Part shown: positions 17,517-26,641 of the stretch, piece after piece
How positions within the stretch are numbered: position 1 is the stretch's first letter
How the letters are laid out: every line of letters begins with the position of its first letter
Assembly: GCF_900086595.1 (NCBI RefSeq)
Contig: NZ_LT575472.1
Coordinates: 2,553,685 to 2,617,684, forward strand
Direction of reading: 5' to 3'
DNA: 64,000 nucleotides
Source: Clostridium nigeriense
GTDB taxonomy: Bacteria > Bacillota > Clostridia > Clostridiales > Clostridiaceae
The notes under the pieces: generated by a model
Databases searched by the model: none
Told to the model about the DNA's origin: nothing
What the model saw: only the letters and a program-made list of their open reading frames with translations
Translations under genes and position numbers: made by a program

Positions 17517-18365
17517 ATGAATAAAATTGCTTTAATAACAGATAGTACTTGTGGATTACCTAAAGAATACGTAGAGAAATATAATGTTAAAATTGCTTCT
17601 TTGAAAATACTTTATAAAGATAAAGAATTTATAGATGGAGTTAATATTACTCCCGATGAAGTTTATTCAAAATTACCATATGAACTTCCTACAACTTCTA
17701 TGCCTTCTGTAGAGGATGTATCTATTTTATATGATAGTTTAGTAAAAGAAGGATACACTCATGCAGTAGTTCTACCTGTATCTTCTGGATTATCTGGAAC
17801 TATTAATAGTTTTAGATTAGCTAGTGAAAACTTTAAAAACATAAATACATTCATTTTCGATACAAAAATATTATCTATGGCAGTGGGTTTAATGGTTATT
17901 GAAGTAGGAAAAATGATAGAAGCTAATAAAAATTTTGAGTATATTTGTGATAAAATTCCAAAGTTAAGAGAAAATTTATGGATGTATTTTACAGTAGACA
18001 CATTAGAATATTTAATTAAAGGTGGAAGAATAGGAAAAGTAACTGGTGGAATAGGAGAAATTCTTAATTTAAAACCTATAATAACCATGGATGAAGATGG
18101 TGCTTACACAACTTTCACTAAGGTAAGAGGCTCAAAACAAGCTTTTAAAAAGCTAGCTTCCTTAGCTTCAAATATCTTAGATAAAGGAAAAGGAAAGGTA
18201 ATTGTTATGACTGGTACAATGCATGAAGAAGCTGAAAAACTTAAAGAAATATTAAAATCTCATCATAACACAACCTTTATGTACAAAGGTACTATAACTC
18301 CTGCTGTTGGAATTCATTCAGGTCCAAGATTATTAGCAGTAGCTGTTATGAAGGAACTTGTATAA
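17517..18365 (+). CDS. DegV-family fatty-acid-binding protein
   Basis: 282 residues from ATG 17517 (AAGGG 9 bases upstream; a longer frame from 17496 has no ribosome site). DegV signatures are clear: ITDSTCGLP at the N-terminus, LPTTSMPS (~60), PVSSGLSGT (~87-95), LIKGGRIGK and a C-terminal HSGPR. DegV/FakB proteins bind a fatty acid and, in Firmicutes, present it to the kinase FakA for phosphorylation and use in lipid synthesis. No fakA is nearby. Monocistronic, ending in a strong inverted repeat. Confidence 0.92.
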   Translation: MNKIALITDSTCGLPKEYVEKYNVKIASLKILYKDKEFIDGVNITPDEVYSKLPYELPTTSMPSVEDVSILYDSLVKEGYTHAVVLPVSSGLSGTINSFRLASENFKNINTFIFDTKILSMAVGLMVIEVGKMIEANKNFEYICDKIPKLRENLWMYFTVDTLEYLIKGGRIGKVTGGIGEILNLKPIITMDEDGAYTTFTKVRGSKQAFKKLASLASNILDKGKGKVIVMTGTMHEEAEKLKEILKSHHNTTFMYKGTITPAVGIHSGPRLLAVAVMKELV

Positions 18366-18389
18366 AAATATTGGCATTTTTATAATAAA

Positions 18390-18452
18390 AAATTAAGAAT
18401 GAAGAATTAAGTTTTGCTATTCAAAACACCCTTAATTCTTCATTCTTAATTT
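18390..18452. terminator. Perfect 22-bp inverted repeat, bidirectional terminator
   Basis: Arms at 18390-18411 and 18431-18452 are exact complements of 22 bases around a loop that itself has TTTTG/CAAAA. It lies between convergent genes (DegV and the DUF3783-like gene). The sequence is longer and more perfect than the other terminators here and may be a dispersed repeat element. Confidence 0.75.
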
Positions 18453-18475
18453 AAAGATTGCTTCTCAATCTTATA

Positions 18476-18901
18476 TTATTCTTCATGATCATAAGACTTT
18501 CCAGATTGCATTGCTATTTTTTCAGCAGCTAAATTCTTTAATAAAATATCTACTGTCCATTCCTTAGAAGTTTCAGTAACTGTAGCCTTTAAAACATTGT
18601 TTAATCTAAATTTTTTTAAGTTTTCTATAAACAATCCAATTTTAGCTCCTGGTATATTATTAAATATTATAGCTCTGCTCTTAACTCCATCTTCAGCATC
18701 ATTTAATAAGTTTCCATCCAAAACATCTTTAACTAATGTATTTCCATTTTTATAGCTTATAACGATTTTATCCCTTATTCCAAGCATTCCTGCTAAGTTT
18801 CCTACAGTTTTAACTTCTTTTCCATTAAAATTACATAATATAATGCAACTTCTTCCTTCATTAATTGTAGTTTCTTTGGTATCTAATAATTCAAATGACA
18901 T
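18476..18901 (-). CDS. DUF3783-like protein
   Basis: 141 residues, soluble. The C-terminal half (RAIIFNNIPGAKIGLFIENLKK... then LKATVTETSKEWTV) resembles the DUF3783 family, whose members have unknown function; the assignment is from memory of the family pattern and is moderate. The N-terminal ~60 residues repeat a similar layout (CIILCNFNGKEVKTV), so the protein could be a divergent tandem of the same fold. Good ribosome site AAAAGGAG before ATG 18901. Confidence 0.6.
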   Translation of the reverse strand: MSFELLDTKETTINEGRSCIILCNFNGKEVKTVGNLAGMLGIRDKIVISYKNGNTLVKDVLDGNLLNDAEDGVKSRAIIFNNIPGAKIGLFIENLKKFRLNNVLKATVTETSKEWTVDILLKNLAAEKIAMQSGKSYDHEE

Positions 18902-18958
18902 ATTGTTCTCCTTTTATAAATAAAATTTCTTATTTATATCATATAAAATTACTAAGAA

Positions 18959-19483
18959 TTAAGCAACCTTGAATTTTTTAAGCTTTAACTTTGTTCTTAA
19001 TGTAAAAACTAAATCTATTGCTATAATTAATATCATTACTAAATTAAATACTTTAAAATACTTCTCTAAACTTATGTAAAAATTATTTATAAATGGTTGA
19101 ACATAATTTATTCCTAAATAACATAAAATCATCCAATAAAAAGAAAATCTTAATGTTACTAACCCCTTATAGTTAAACTTTAATTTTGAATAATCCCAGT
19201 ACTTCTCATTAAATAAATTTAAAATTAAATATCCACTTGTAAATTCTACTACTGTTGGAACTATAAAATATAATAATAGTCTGACAATTATGTTAAAATT
19301 ATAATACTTATCAAGTAAAACTAATATGGTAAATGCTATGCCATACATAGGTTTATAAGGTCCCCTTAAAAAACCATCTTTTTTAAAATTTCCTGTAATT
19401 ATATAGTTATATACTCCTTCAATTATCCATCCTACTATAGAATATAATATTAAATTAAATATAGTAAAATTTATTATTGTCAT
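18959..19483 (-). CDS. CmpB-like putative ABC-transporter permease (PF06541 type)
   Basis: 174 residues, about five membrane segments. The family pattern is present: YSIVGWIIEGVYNY, FKKDGFLRGPYKPMYG, VEFTSGYLILNLF and KYWDYS. These proteins are annotated as ABC permeases, but no ATPase is adjacent and real transport function is doubtful. Starts at ATG 19483 with AAGGGATGG upstream. Confidence 0.72.
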   Translation of the reverse strand: MTIINFTIFNLILYSIVGWIIEGVYNYIITGNFKKDGFLRGPYKPMYGIAFTILVLLDKYYNFNIIVRLLLYFIVPTVVEFTSGYLILNLFNEKYWDYSKLKFNYKGLVTLRFSFYWMILCYLGINYVQPFINNFYISLEKYFKVFNLVMILIIAIDLVFTLRTKLKLKKFKVA

Positions 19484-19619
19484 ATTAACACCATCCCTTA
19501 ATAAATTTCTTCCTTAGTTTAACCATTTTTCTTTCTAAAATACACATATTTATATATTGTAACTTTTATAGTTAATAAGAATAAAATAAACTATATTAAT
19601 TTATAAGGGAGAGATTAAA

Positions 19620-20489
19620 ATAGAGTTAACTTATAAAAAAGTCAAAACCATACTAATAATACTTTTGGGTGCTAACTTATTTGTTGCAATATCTAAAATT
19701 ATAGTAGGTTTAATAATTAATAGCTCTAGTGTAATGGCTGATGGTTTTCACTCTATATCAGATAGTGCATCTAATATAGTTGGAATTATAGGAATAACCT
19801 TAGCATCTAAGCCTAAAGATAATGAACATCCATATGGGCATAAAAAATTCGAAACTATTTCAAGTATAATTATAGGTTTAATGCTCTTGATACTAGGATT
19901 TAATGTTATTAAAACCTCTATTTATAAACTGTTTAATCCCTCTATCTTAGAAATTTCCTTTGTAAGCTTACTTATAATATTAATAACTTTAGCCATAAAT
20001 ATTTTCGTTGCTATATATGAAAATAAGCAAGGGCATAAATTAAATAGTCAATTATTAATAGCTGACTCTCTTCATACTAAAAGCGATATATTTGTTTCTA
20101 TTGGAGTTCTATTTGCTCTACTAACAATGAAATTAGGACTTCCCCCTATTGTTGATACAATTACCTCATTTATTGTTGCTCTATTTATCTTACATGCATC
20201 CTATGAAATAATTAAAGATAATCTTTCATCACTAACTGATAAAATTATGATAGAAGAAGAAGCTATTTTAGATATTCTTAAAGAATTTAAATCCATTAAG
20301 GATATCCATAACATTAGGTCTAGAGGACATAAAGATTATATTTTCTTAGATATGCATATTAAAGTAGATTCTAACTTAAAAGTTGATGAGGCTCATAAAC
20401 TAGTACATGATATTGAAGATACTCTTTCTCATAGACTTAATAAAAAAATTGACTTAATAATTCATGTTGAACCTATTCTTGTAAAATAA
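19620..20489 (+). CDS. Cation diffusion facilitator (Zn/Fe/Mn efflux), apparent AUA start
   Basis: 289 residues if started at ATA 19620. GGAG ends 8 bases before this ATA, and the frame from it gives a normal lysine-containing N-terminus and a whole first membrane helix. No ATG, GTG or TTG exists in frame between the upstream stop and TTG 19665, which has no ribosome site and would cut into the first helix. CDF features: six membrane segments, metal-site SVMADGFHSISDSASN and ADSLHTKSD, linker HPYGHKKFE, and a C-terminal metallochaperone-like domain with RGHKDYIFLDMHI. It exports divalent cations using the proton gradient. An ATT at 19614 is an alternative start. Confidence 0.85.
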   Translation: MELTYKKVKTILIILLGANLFVAISKIIVGLIINSSSVMADGFHSISDSASNIVGIIGITLASKPKDNEHPYGHKKFETISSIIIGLMLLILGFNVIKTSIYKLFNPSILEISFVSLLIILITLAINIFVAIYENKQGHKLNSQLLIADSLHTKSDIFVSIGVLFALLTMKLGLPPIVDTITSFIVALFILHASYEIIKDNLSSLTDKIMIEEEAILDILKEFKSIKDIHNIRSRGHKDYIFLDMHIKVDSNLKVDEAHKLVHDIEDTLSHRLNKKIDLIIHVEPILVK

Positions 20490-20490
20490 A

Positions 20491-20521
20491 AGATGCTAAG
20501 GCATATTATGCCCTAGCATCT
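20491..20521. terminator. Bidirectional terminator between cation efflux gene and ktrA
   Basis: AGATGCTA.GGCAT/ATGCC.TAGCATCT stem with a 3-base loop and T tracts on both sides. Confidence 0.85.
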
Positions 20522-20523
20522 TT

Positions 20524-21198
20524 TTATCGACTATATAAATAATCTTCAAATCTTCTTATACTATCTTTTTTACCTATTACTACTATTAAGTCATTTTCCC
20601 TTAAAATAAAGTTAGGATCTAATTCAATAATAGTCTCATCATTTCTTTCTAACGCAATTATATTTAATCCAAACTCATTCCTAATTTTAGATTTAAGAAC
20701 TGATTTTCCATCTATAATTTCTGTAGCTCTTATTTCTTCTATATGAATATCATTATTTAACTCTATAAACTCTAAAGCTTCCTCATTTAATAATCTATTT
20801 GCAATTCTTATTGCCATATCATTTTCAGGATACACAATCTCTGCACCTATTTTTTTTAATACACAGCCTTGCTCATAAGTATTAGCCTTTGCAATTACTC
20901 TCTTAACCCCCATATTTATAATATTTAAAGTTGTTAATATACTAACATCTATTTTTTCACCAATACAAATAAATACAGTCTCACAATTTTGTATTCCTGT
21001 TTCTTCTAGAGTTTCTTTAGATAAGTTATTTACTACAAATGCATTATCAGTAAAAGATCTAATTTGTTTTATTTTATTTTCATCACTATCAAGAACTATA
21101 ACATCCTTACCTGCTTCAATTAAGGTTTTAGCTAATGCAAAACCAAATCTCCCTATTCCTATTATTCCAAATTCTATTGATGCCTTATGATTAAACAT
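20524..21198 (-). CDS. ktrA: KtrA/TrkA-type potassium channel regulatory subunit
   Basis: 224 residues from ATG 21198 (GGGGGA 7 bases upstream). RCK_N nucleotide-binding Rossmann fold GIIGIGRFGFALA with the ribose-binding acidic residue in VLDSDENK, then RCK_C (~140-224), which in Firmicutes can bind c-di-AMP. It gates the membrane subunit encoded just upstream (11 bases). Together they import K+. Confidence 0.92.
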   Translation of the reverse strand: MFNHKASIEFGIIGIGRFGFALAKTLIEAGKDVIVLDSDENKIKQIRSFTDNAFVVNNLSKETLEETGIQNCETVFICIGEKIDVSILTTLNIINMGVKRVIAKANTYEQGCVLKKIGAEIVYPENDMAIRIANRLLNEEALEFIELNNDIHIEEIRATEIIDGKSVLKSKIRNEFGLNIIALERNDETIIELDPNFILRENDLIVVIGKKDSIRRFEDYLYSR

Positions 21199-21208
21199 AT
21201 ATATCCCC

Positions 21209-22501
21209 CTATCCAATTATAACTGTTTCTTCTGAGTAACAAGCATTAGATGACTCTTTAAAAGACCAAATTGTAGCCATTGTCATAGGTCCAAGCCTTC
21301 CTATAAACATAATTATTGAGACAATAATCTTACTTAAATCTGTTAGATTTGGTGTAATTCCAGTAGATAAACCTACTGTACCAAATGCACTAGTCACTTC
21401 AACTAATAATTGTATAAAAGAAAATTGAGGTTCTATTATACTTAGTGCAAATGTTCCAAAACATACTACAGCTAAAGCTAATATTATAATATTAAAGGCT
21501 CTAAAAATAACTGTTGTTGGTATTTTTCTTTTAAAAGCCACACAATGTTTATTAGTTGCAGTGCTATATATACTCTTAAATAAAGTAAATATTGTTGTTG
21601 TTTTTATCCCACCACCAGTTGATCCAGGTGATGCTCCTATAAACATTAATATTGTAAGTGTAAATAATCCTGCATTAGTAAAATTCCCTAAAGGATAGGT
21701 ACTAAATCCAGCTGTTCTTGCAGAAGTACTAAAGAAAAATGCTCCAAGCCATGTAATATCCTCAGTAGCTTTTAAGAATAGTGTTCCTACAATAAGCAAT
21801 ATTGCTGTAGTTGTTATTACTACTTTTGTATGTAAACTAAATTTCTTAAAATTCCTTTTTCTAATTATCTCTTTAATAACTAAAAAACCAAGTCCACCAA
21901 ATATAATTAATCCACAAGTAGTTAAATTTAATAATATATTGTTTTGATAAGGTATTAAATTTTTTAAACCTCCTAAAATATCAAATCCTGAGTTATTAAA
22001 AGCAGCTATTGAATGGAATACGCTTATTCCTAAAGCATCCAAAGGTTTATAATCCTTAGAAAATACTATATAGCTTAATATTGCTCCTACTACTTCAAAA
22101 CTTAATGTTAAAAGTAAAACTGATTTTACAAGCTTAACTAATCCCTTCATAGAATCTAAATTCATCGATTCTTTAATCAAAACTCTTTCCTTAATTCCAA
22201 TCTTTTTTCCCATTAATAAAATAAAGCCTACTCCAACAGAAGTAACTCCAAGCCCACCTATTTGAATTAATAAAGCTACTACAGCTCGTCCAAAAACTGT
22301 AAAAGTGTCAGCTGTATCTACTGCAATTAAACCTGTTACACAAACTGCACTAGTTGATGTAAAAAGTGCATCTACCAAAGAAACACTTGCTCCTTCACGA
22401 ATAGATATGGGTAGCTTTAATAATATAGTTCCTAATACAATAACAGAAAAAAATCCCAAAACAATTATTCTGCCTGGGCTTACTTTTTTTAACAATTTCA
22501 T
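21209..22501 (-). CDS. ktrB: KtrB/TrkH-type potassium uptake membrane subunit
   Basis: 430 residues with the four-fold M1-P-M2 layout. The four selectivity-filter glycines are visible in TSAVCVTGL, AAFNNSGFD, SARTAGFST and SAFGTVGLST. The flexible intramembrane loop is marked by the glycine-rich GASPGSTGGG segment. First gene of ktrBA, behind a perfect consensus promoter. Confidence 0.93.
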   Translation of the reverse strand: MKLLKKVSPGRIIVLGFFSVIVLGTILLKLPISIREGASVSLVDALFTSTSAVCVTGLIAVDTADTFTVFGRAVVALLIQIGGLGVTSVGVGFILLMGKKIGIKERVLIKESMNLDSMKGLVKLVKSVLLLTLSFEVVGAILSYIVFSKDYKPLDALGISVFHSIAAFNNSGFDILGGLKNLIPYQNNILLNLTTCGLIIFGGLGFLVIKEIIRKRNFKKFSLHTKVVITTTAILLIVGTLFLKATEDITWLGAFFFSTSARTAGFSTYPLGNFTNAGLFTLTILMFIGASPGSTGGGIKTTTIFTLFKSIYSTATNKHCVAFKRKIPTTVIFRAFNIIILALAVVCFGTFALSIIEPQFSFIQLLVEVTSAFGTVGLSTGITPNLTDLSKIIVSIIMFIGRLGPMTMATIWSFKESSNACYSEETVIIG

Positions 22502-22526
22502 ATTAAGCTCTCCTTCATGACATATA

Positions 22527-22559
22527 ACCGAAATAAATATTTGTTAATTATTTCTCGGT
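22527..22559 (-). promoter_or_regulatory. Hairpin in the ktrBA leader
   Basis: ACCGA(GA)AATAA pairs with TTATTTCGGT around a 10-base AT loop, between the transcription start and the ribosome site. It does not match the c-di-AMP (ydaO) riboswitch. Function unknown. The rest of 22502-22807 holds the ktrBA promoter and the yebC terminator. Confidence 0.4.
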
Positions 22560-22569
22560 ATTTAGCACT

Positions 22570-22598
22570 ATTATATATTCCTTGTTTTTTACTGTCAA
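22570..22598 (-). promoter_or_regulatory. Perfect consensus promoter of ktrBA
   Basis: TTGACA, 17-base spacer, TATAAT on the minus strand; all 12 positions match sigma-A consensus. Leader of about 60 bases. Confidence 0.85.
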
Positions 22599-22735
22599 TT
22601 TCGTTATTTTTACTGAATTTCTTTTTAAAAAGCTGATAAATGTAAATACCATTGTTTACATTCTATTTAATTATAAAACATCGGAAATGCACCATTTTAA
22701 GTGTATTTTAAAAGTTTACTCTTTTTTAAATTAAT

Positions 22736-22759
22736 AAAAGGAGCCTTTAAGCTCCTTTT
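22736..22759 (-). terminator. Terminator of yebC
   Basis: AAAAGGAGC/GCTCCTTTT stem, 6-base loop, TTTTATTAAT tail on the minus strand. Confidence 0.7.
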
Positions 22760-22807
22760 ATATATTAAAAAGTTATTTATGTCATCTATCATATTACTTA
22801 AACAGAC

Positions 22808-23545
22808 CTATTCGTCCCAACCTTCAGGGAATTCAGCATTGTGATAAACTTCTTGAACGTCATCATCGTCATCAAGTAAATCTAACATTTTTTGGAACTT
22901 CTTAGCATCATCTTCGTTGATTTCAGTATATGTATCTGGAATCATTTTAACTGCTGCTTCTAAGAATTCTAATCCTTCTGCTTCTAAAGCTTCTCTTACT
23001 GTACCAAAATCTTCTGGAGTAGTTGTTATTATAAATACTTCTTCTTCTGCTGAAAAATCTTCTGCTCCAGCATCTAAGGCAAGCATCATTATTTCATCTT
23101 CATCCTTACCCTCTTTTTCTATAACTATTTCTCCTTTTTCTTGGAACATAAAACCTACGCAACCTGTAGCTCCCATATTTCCACCGCCTTTAGTAAAGGC
23201 ACTTCTTACATTTCCTGCTGATCTATTTTTGTTATCTGTTAATGTTTCTACTATTACTGCAACTCCTGATGGACCATATCCTTCATAAACTATCTTTTCG
23301 TAGTTTACTGCAGAAAGTTCTCCTGAAGCTTTTTTAATTGATCTAGTTATTGTATCATTAGGCATATTTGCTGCCTTAGCTTTAGCAATTACATCTCTTA
23401 ATTTCGGGTTAGTGTCGGGAACAGGACCACCATTTTTAACTGCTATAACGATTTCTTTACCTAACTTTGTAAAGATCTTTCCTCTTTTTGCATCTGCTTT
23501 TCCTTTTTTATTTTGTATATTATGCCATTTTGAATGTCCTGACAT
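22808..23545 (-). CDS. yebC: YebC/PmpR/TACO1-family protein
   Basis: 245 residues, full length. The family N-terminus [22 protein letters not shown] and the following [21 protein letters not shown] are unmistakable. YebC proteins have been described both as transcription regulators and, more recently, as translation factors that help ribosomes at proline-rich stretches; the sequence does not choose. Monocistronic with a strong promoter at 23592-23620. Confidence 0.94.
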   Translation of the reverse strand: MSGHSKWHNIQNKKGKADAKRGKIFTKLGKEIVIAVKNGGPVPDTNPKLRDVIAKAKAANMPNDTITRSIKKASGELSAVNYEKIVYEGYGPSGVAVIVETLTDNKNRSAGNVRSAFTKGGGNMGATGCVGFMFQEKGEIVIEKEGKDEDEIMMLALDAGAEDFSAEEEVFIITTTPEDFGTVREALEAEGLEFLEAAVKMIPDTYTEINEDDAKKFQKMLDLLDDDDDVQEVYHNAEFPEGWDE

Positions 23546-23591
23546 TTTTTATTCCTCCCAACATTAATTAAAATTTATAAATACAGTGGAA

Positions 23592-23620
23592 ATTATATCA
23601 CAATTATTTTTCTCTGACAA
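23592..23620 (-). promoter_or_regulatory. Promoter of yebC
   Basis: TTGTCA, 17-base spacer, TATAAT with TG extension, minus strand. Confidence 0.75.
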
Positions 23621-23626
23621 ATTTTA

Positions 23627-24274
23627 TTAAATTAACTTATACAGTCTATTATCTTCCTTAAAATAAATATCCTCATCACTTTTGCTAATTAATATTTTCC
23701 CATTAGATATTTCGATAGCTTTTTCTTCTATTTCTTTTGCTAAATCTAATTCAGCTAATAAATGTACTACAACTTTATCTGTATATTCAGTGTCTTCAAT
23801 ATGCCAATTATTTTCATTGCAAGTATATTGAATTTTCCCAAGCATATCATACTCCATTTCTAAAGATAATTTAATTCCTCTTACCTTTTCAACTATTCCT
23901 GCTGCTTTTAAAGCAACAGAAGCTCCCTTTGTATAAGCCCTTGTAAGTCCACCCGCACCAAGCAGTATTCCACCAAAATATCTAGTAACTACAATGGCAC
24001 AATCCGTTATATTACTTTTTTTCATTACCTCTAAAATAGGTATTCCAGCAGTTCCTTGCGGCTCTCCATCATCACTATATCTTTGAATACCCATGTTTTC
24101 TCCAATTATATAAGCAAAACAATTATGCGTTGCCTGCTTATGCATATTTTTTATTTCAGCTACAAAGGCCTTAGCTTCCTCTTCATTTTCACATCTTTTT
24201 GCATAACCTATAAATTCTGATTTTTTTTCAATAAATTTATCTTCACCAAAATTTCTTATTGTAACGTAATTCAT
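23627..24274 (-). CDS. YigZ/IMPACT-family protein
   Basis: 215 residues. The UPF0029 N-terminal domain has ATHNCFAYIIG, QRYSDDGEPQGTAGIPIL and VVTRYFGGILLGAGGLTRAY; a ferredoxin-like C-terminal domain follows. Related to yeast Yih1/IMPACT, whose bacterial role is unclear. ATG overlaps the stop of the MocR-type gene (ATGA), so it is translated from the same message. Confidence 0.9.
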   Translation of the reverse strand: MNYVTIRNFGEDKFIEKKSEFIGYAKRCENEEEAKAFVAEIKNMHKQATHNCFAYIIGENMGIQRYSDDGEPQGTAGIPILEVMKKSNITDCAIVVTRYFGGILLGAGGLTRAYTKGASVALKAAGIVEKVRGIKLSLEMEYDMLGKIQYTCNENNWHIEDTEYTDKVVVHLLAELDLAKEIEEKAIEISNGKILISKSDEDIYFKEDNRLYKLI

Positions 24275-25674
24275 TTAAGTTCCTCCTTTATTAAAGCTAT
24301 CCCTTCCCTTATCTTTTCTTTACTTGCTTGTGAGAAACTAACCCTAAAAAACTCTTCTCCCCTAACAGAATCCTTAAAAAATATTACTCCAGGAGTAATA
24401 TAAAGATTTTTCTTCTTTAATTTATAAAATAATTCCTTTGATGTAATACTTTTATTTTTCAACTCTAAACATATATATAATCCACCTAGTGGATCTATAT
24501 ACTTTATCTCATCACTAAGTTCTTTATCTATTAATTCCTTCATTAATAAATATTTTTCTTTATATATGCTTTTTTGATAATCTATATTCTTTTTCCAAAA
24601 GCCTTCATTTATATATAGTTCCAAAGCTCTTTGCATAAGACTTGAAGTGGCGATATCAGTATTTATCTTAGATCTTTGAATACTTTCTGTAAAAGAAGAT
24701 GGTGTAATCATATATCCAAGTCTTATTCCAGGTAAAAATATCTTCGAAAAACTTTTTATATAAATAACTCTTTCATACTTATCTAAGCTTTTTAAAGGTT
24801 CATGTTTTATCTCATCACTATATATAAGTTCTGATAAATAATCATCTTCAATAATATAAAAGTCATATTTATTAGCTAACTCTAATAGTTTTATTTTTTT
24901 CTCTAAGCTATAACTTATTCCTGTTGGATTATGAAAATAGCTCATAGTATAAAAACAGCTTATACTATTTTTCTTTAATATTTCCTCAAAAACTTCTAAA
25001 TTTATTCCATCTTTATCTAATTCCACTTCAAATATATTAGCTCTTCTCCATTTAAATACGGATATAGCACCACCATAAGTTGGCTTTTCTACTATAACAT
25101 TATCATTTATATTTACAATAGCCTTAGATGCAATATCTATTCCTTGTTGTGCACCTGATACTATAAGGATATTATTTAAATCTAATTTATTCTCCCAAAA
25201 AGACTTATTTATTGTTTTTCTTAAATTTTCATATCCAAGAGATTCTTTTATTATTAATGCATTAGCTCCATCCCTATCTAAAACCTTATTAATTACAGTT
25301 TTAAAATCATCCATTGGAAAATAAACCTCTGAATTTGTTTCACCTGTAAAATCTATGATTTTCTGGAAATCATCAGAAGATAGATTTTTAAATATTTTAG
25401 AATATTCTCTATTAAAAACAGAAATAACTTCTTTTCTTTTGGCATATGTTCCTGAACCTACCTTTTGATAAGCATATCCATCGGCTTGTAATTTTTTATA
25501 TGCATTTACAATGGTAACCTTATTCACCTCTAAATTATTAGATAAATCTCTTATTGTAGGTAATTTTTCTCCATCATTAATTTTCTTACTATCTATTAAC
25601 TTCTTTAAATGATTAGCAATTTGAATATATTTAGGAACATCTTCTTTAAAAGATATCTCATAAACTTCTTTCAT
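24271..25674 (-). CDS. MocR-type GntR/aminotransferase transcriptional regulator
   Basis: 467 residues. The N-terminal winged helix of the GntR family (~10-75: PKYIQIANHLKK...GEKLPTIRDLSNNL...VNAYKKLQADGYAYQKVGSGTYA) is fused to an aspartate-aminotransferase fold domain. The PLP lysine is in IKSFSKIFLPGIRLGYM. MocR proteins use bound PLP or an amine ligand to control genes for PLP, GABA or peptide metabolism; the target here is unknown. It lies 11 bases after the nucleotidyltransferase-like gene and is coupled to yigZ. Confidence 0.9.
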   Translation of the reverse strand: MKEVYEISFKEDVPKYIQIANHLKKLIDSKKINDGEKLPTIRDLSNNLEVNKVTIVNAYKKLQADGYAYQKVGSGTYAKRKEVISVFNREYSKIFKNLSSDDFQKIIDFTGETNSEVYFPMDDFKTVINKVLDRDGANALIIKESLGYENLRKTINKSFWENKLDLNNILIVSGAQQGIDIASKAIVNINDNVIVEKPTYGGAISVFKWRRANIFEVELDKDGINLEVFEEILKKNSISCFYTMSYFHNPTGISYSLEKKIKLLELANKYDFYIIEDDYLSELIYSDEIKHEPLKSLDKYERVIYIKSFSKIFLPGIRLGYMITPSSFTESIQRSKINTDIATSSLMQRALELYINEGFWKKNIDYQKSIYKEKYLLMKELIDKELSDEIKYIDPLGGLYICLELKNKSITSKELFYKLKKKNLYITPGVIFFKDSVRGEEFFRVSFSQASKEKIREGIALIKEELK

Positions 25675-25685
25675 AAATCCCCCAA

Positions 25686-26585
25686 TTATTTCTTATAGCT
25701 ATAAACATTTTCCATAGCTAAAAGGCTTCCATTAGAGTCTCTAAACTCTCTTTTTTCTTTATTTATAATATTATTCTCGTAAAGAACCTTTAAAACTTCT
25801 TCTACTTTTATCTTAAAATTCTTAAAATATGGATTAAGTTTTATTTCATAAGAACTTAAAGGTTTATTTTGATCTTTAATAAAATTAATTAAATCCTTTG
25901 ATATTTTCTCCATATTATATTCTAAGTAAATTTCCGTATAAGTTAATAAATCATTTATGTTTTCCTCACTAACATCGCTATATAATAATTTTTTTACCCT
26001 TTCATTAAGGTTATCATTTAAGTTACATGCCATTGTTAATGAATCTTTACTGACATTATATCCATTTATACTTAGATAAATCATAGAAAAATTATTTAAA
26101 GCTCTTATTAAAAGTTCATGAGCAGTATACATACTTCCCTTACTTAAATACTTTTTACATATTCCAACGTCTTTAAGAAAATTTCCTAGATAAACTAAGT
26201 TCCACCTACCTTTATCTGAATCAATCATATAAATTATTTTTTGATATAAATCAGTTATTTCACTATCTATAGAGTAAATTAATTTTGAAGATATTAGATA
26301 ATCTTTAATTAAATTTATTTTTCCAGCTTCATTATAATAATTTTTAAAAGAATCCTTACTTAAAAATTTTATATGTACAGGTATTTCTAAAACTTCTGAA
26401 TATACATCTCTAATTTCGTTGAAATCATCTTTGTAAATTGCAAATAAATCTATGTTTGATCCTTCCCATAAGTCACCACTTACCATGCTACCAAAAACAA
26501 ATATAGAAAGGATATTAGTATTTTTTTTAAGTATTTCTGTTATTTCTTTATAGGCATTTTGATAATCTATTACTGATTTTGCCAT
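25686..26585 (-). CDS. Nucleotidyltransferase-like (degenerate) plus helical HEPN-like protein
   Basis: 299 residues. Residues 25-75 form a minimal nucleotidyltransferase fold: FGSMVSGD then EGSNIDLFAIY. The usual GS...SDxD motif has Asn44 in place of the first Asp, and the third acidic position appears as His71 in IPVHIKF, so catalysis is doubtful. Residues ~125-225 are helical and look HEPN-like; the C-terminal ~70 residues may be a winged helix (PLSSYEIKLNPYF...VLKVLYENNIINKE). First gene of a unit with the MocR-type regulator and YigZ. Could be a nucleotide sensor or regulator; not a confident enzyme. Confidence 0.65.
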   Translation of the reverse strand: MAKSVIDYQNAYKEITEILKKNTNILSIFVFGSMVSGDLWEGSNIDLFAIYKDDFNEIRDVYSEVLEIPVHIKFLSKDSFKNYYNEAGKINLIKDYLISSKLIYSIDSEITDLYQKIIYMIDSDKGRWNLVYLGNFLKDVGICKKYLSKGSMYTAHELLIRALNNFSMIYLSINGYNVSKDSLTMACNLNDNLNERVKKLLYSDVSEENINDLLTYTEIYLEYNMEKISKDLINFIKDQNKPLSSYEIKLNPYFKNFKIKVEEVLKVLYENNIINKEKREFRDSNGSLLAMENVYSYKK

Positions 26586-26641
26586 GCTACTCCCCCTAGT
26601 TATAGAATTGTATTATTACAATTATTATATAGAATATATAT

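Noticed and set aside
22502-22807. Possible c-di-AMP (ydaO-type) riboswitch before ktrBA
   Set aside because: None of the GC-rich conserved ydaO elements are present; only a simple AT-rich hairpin.
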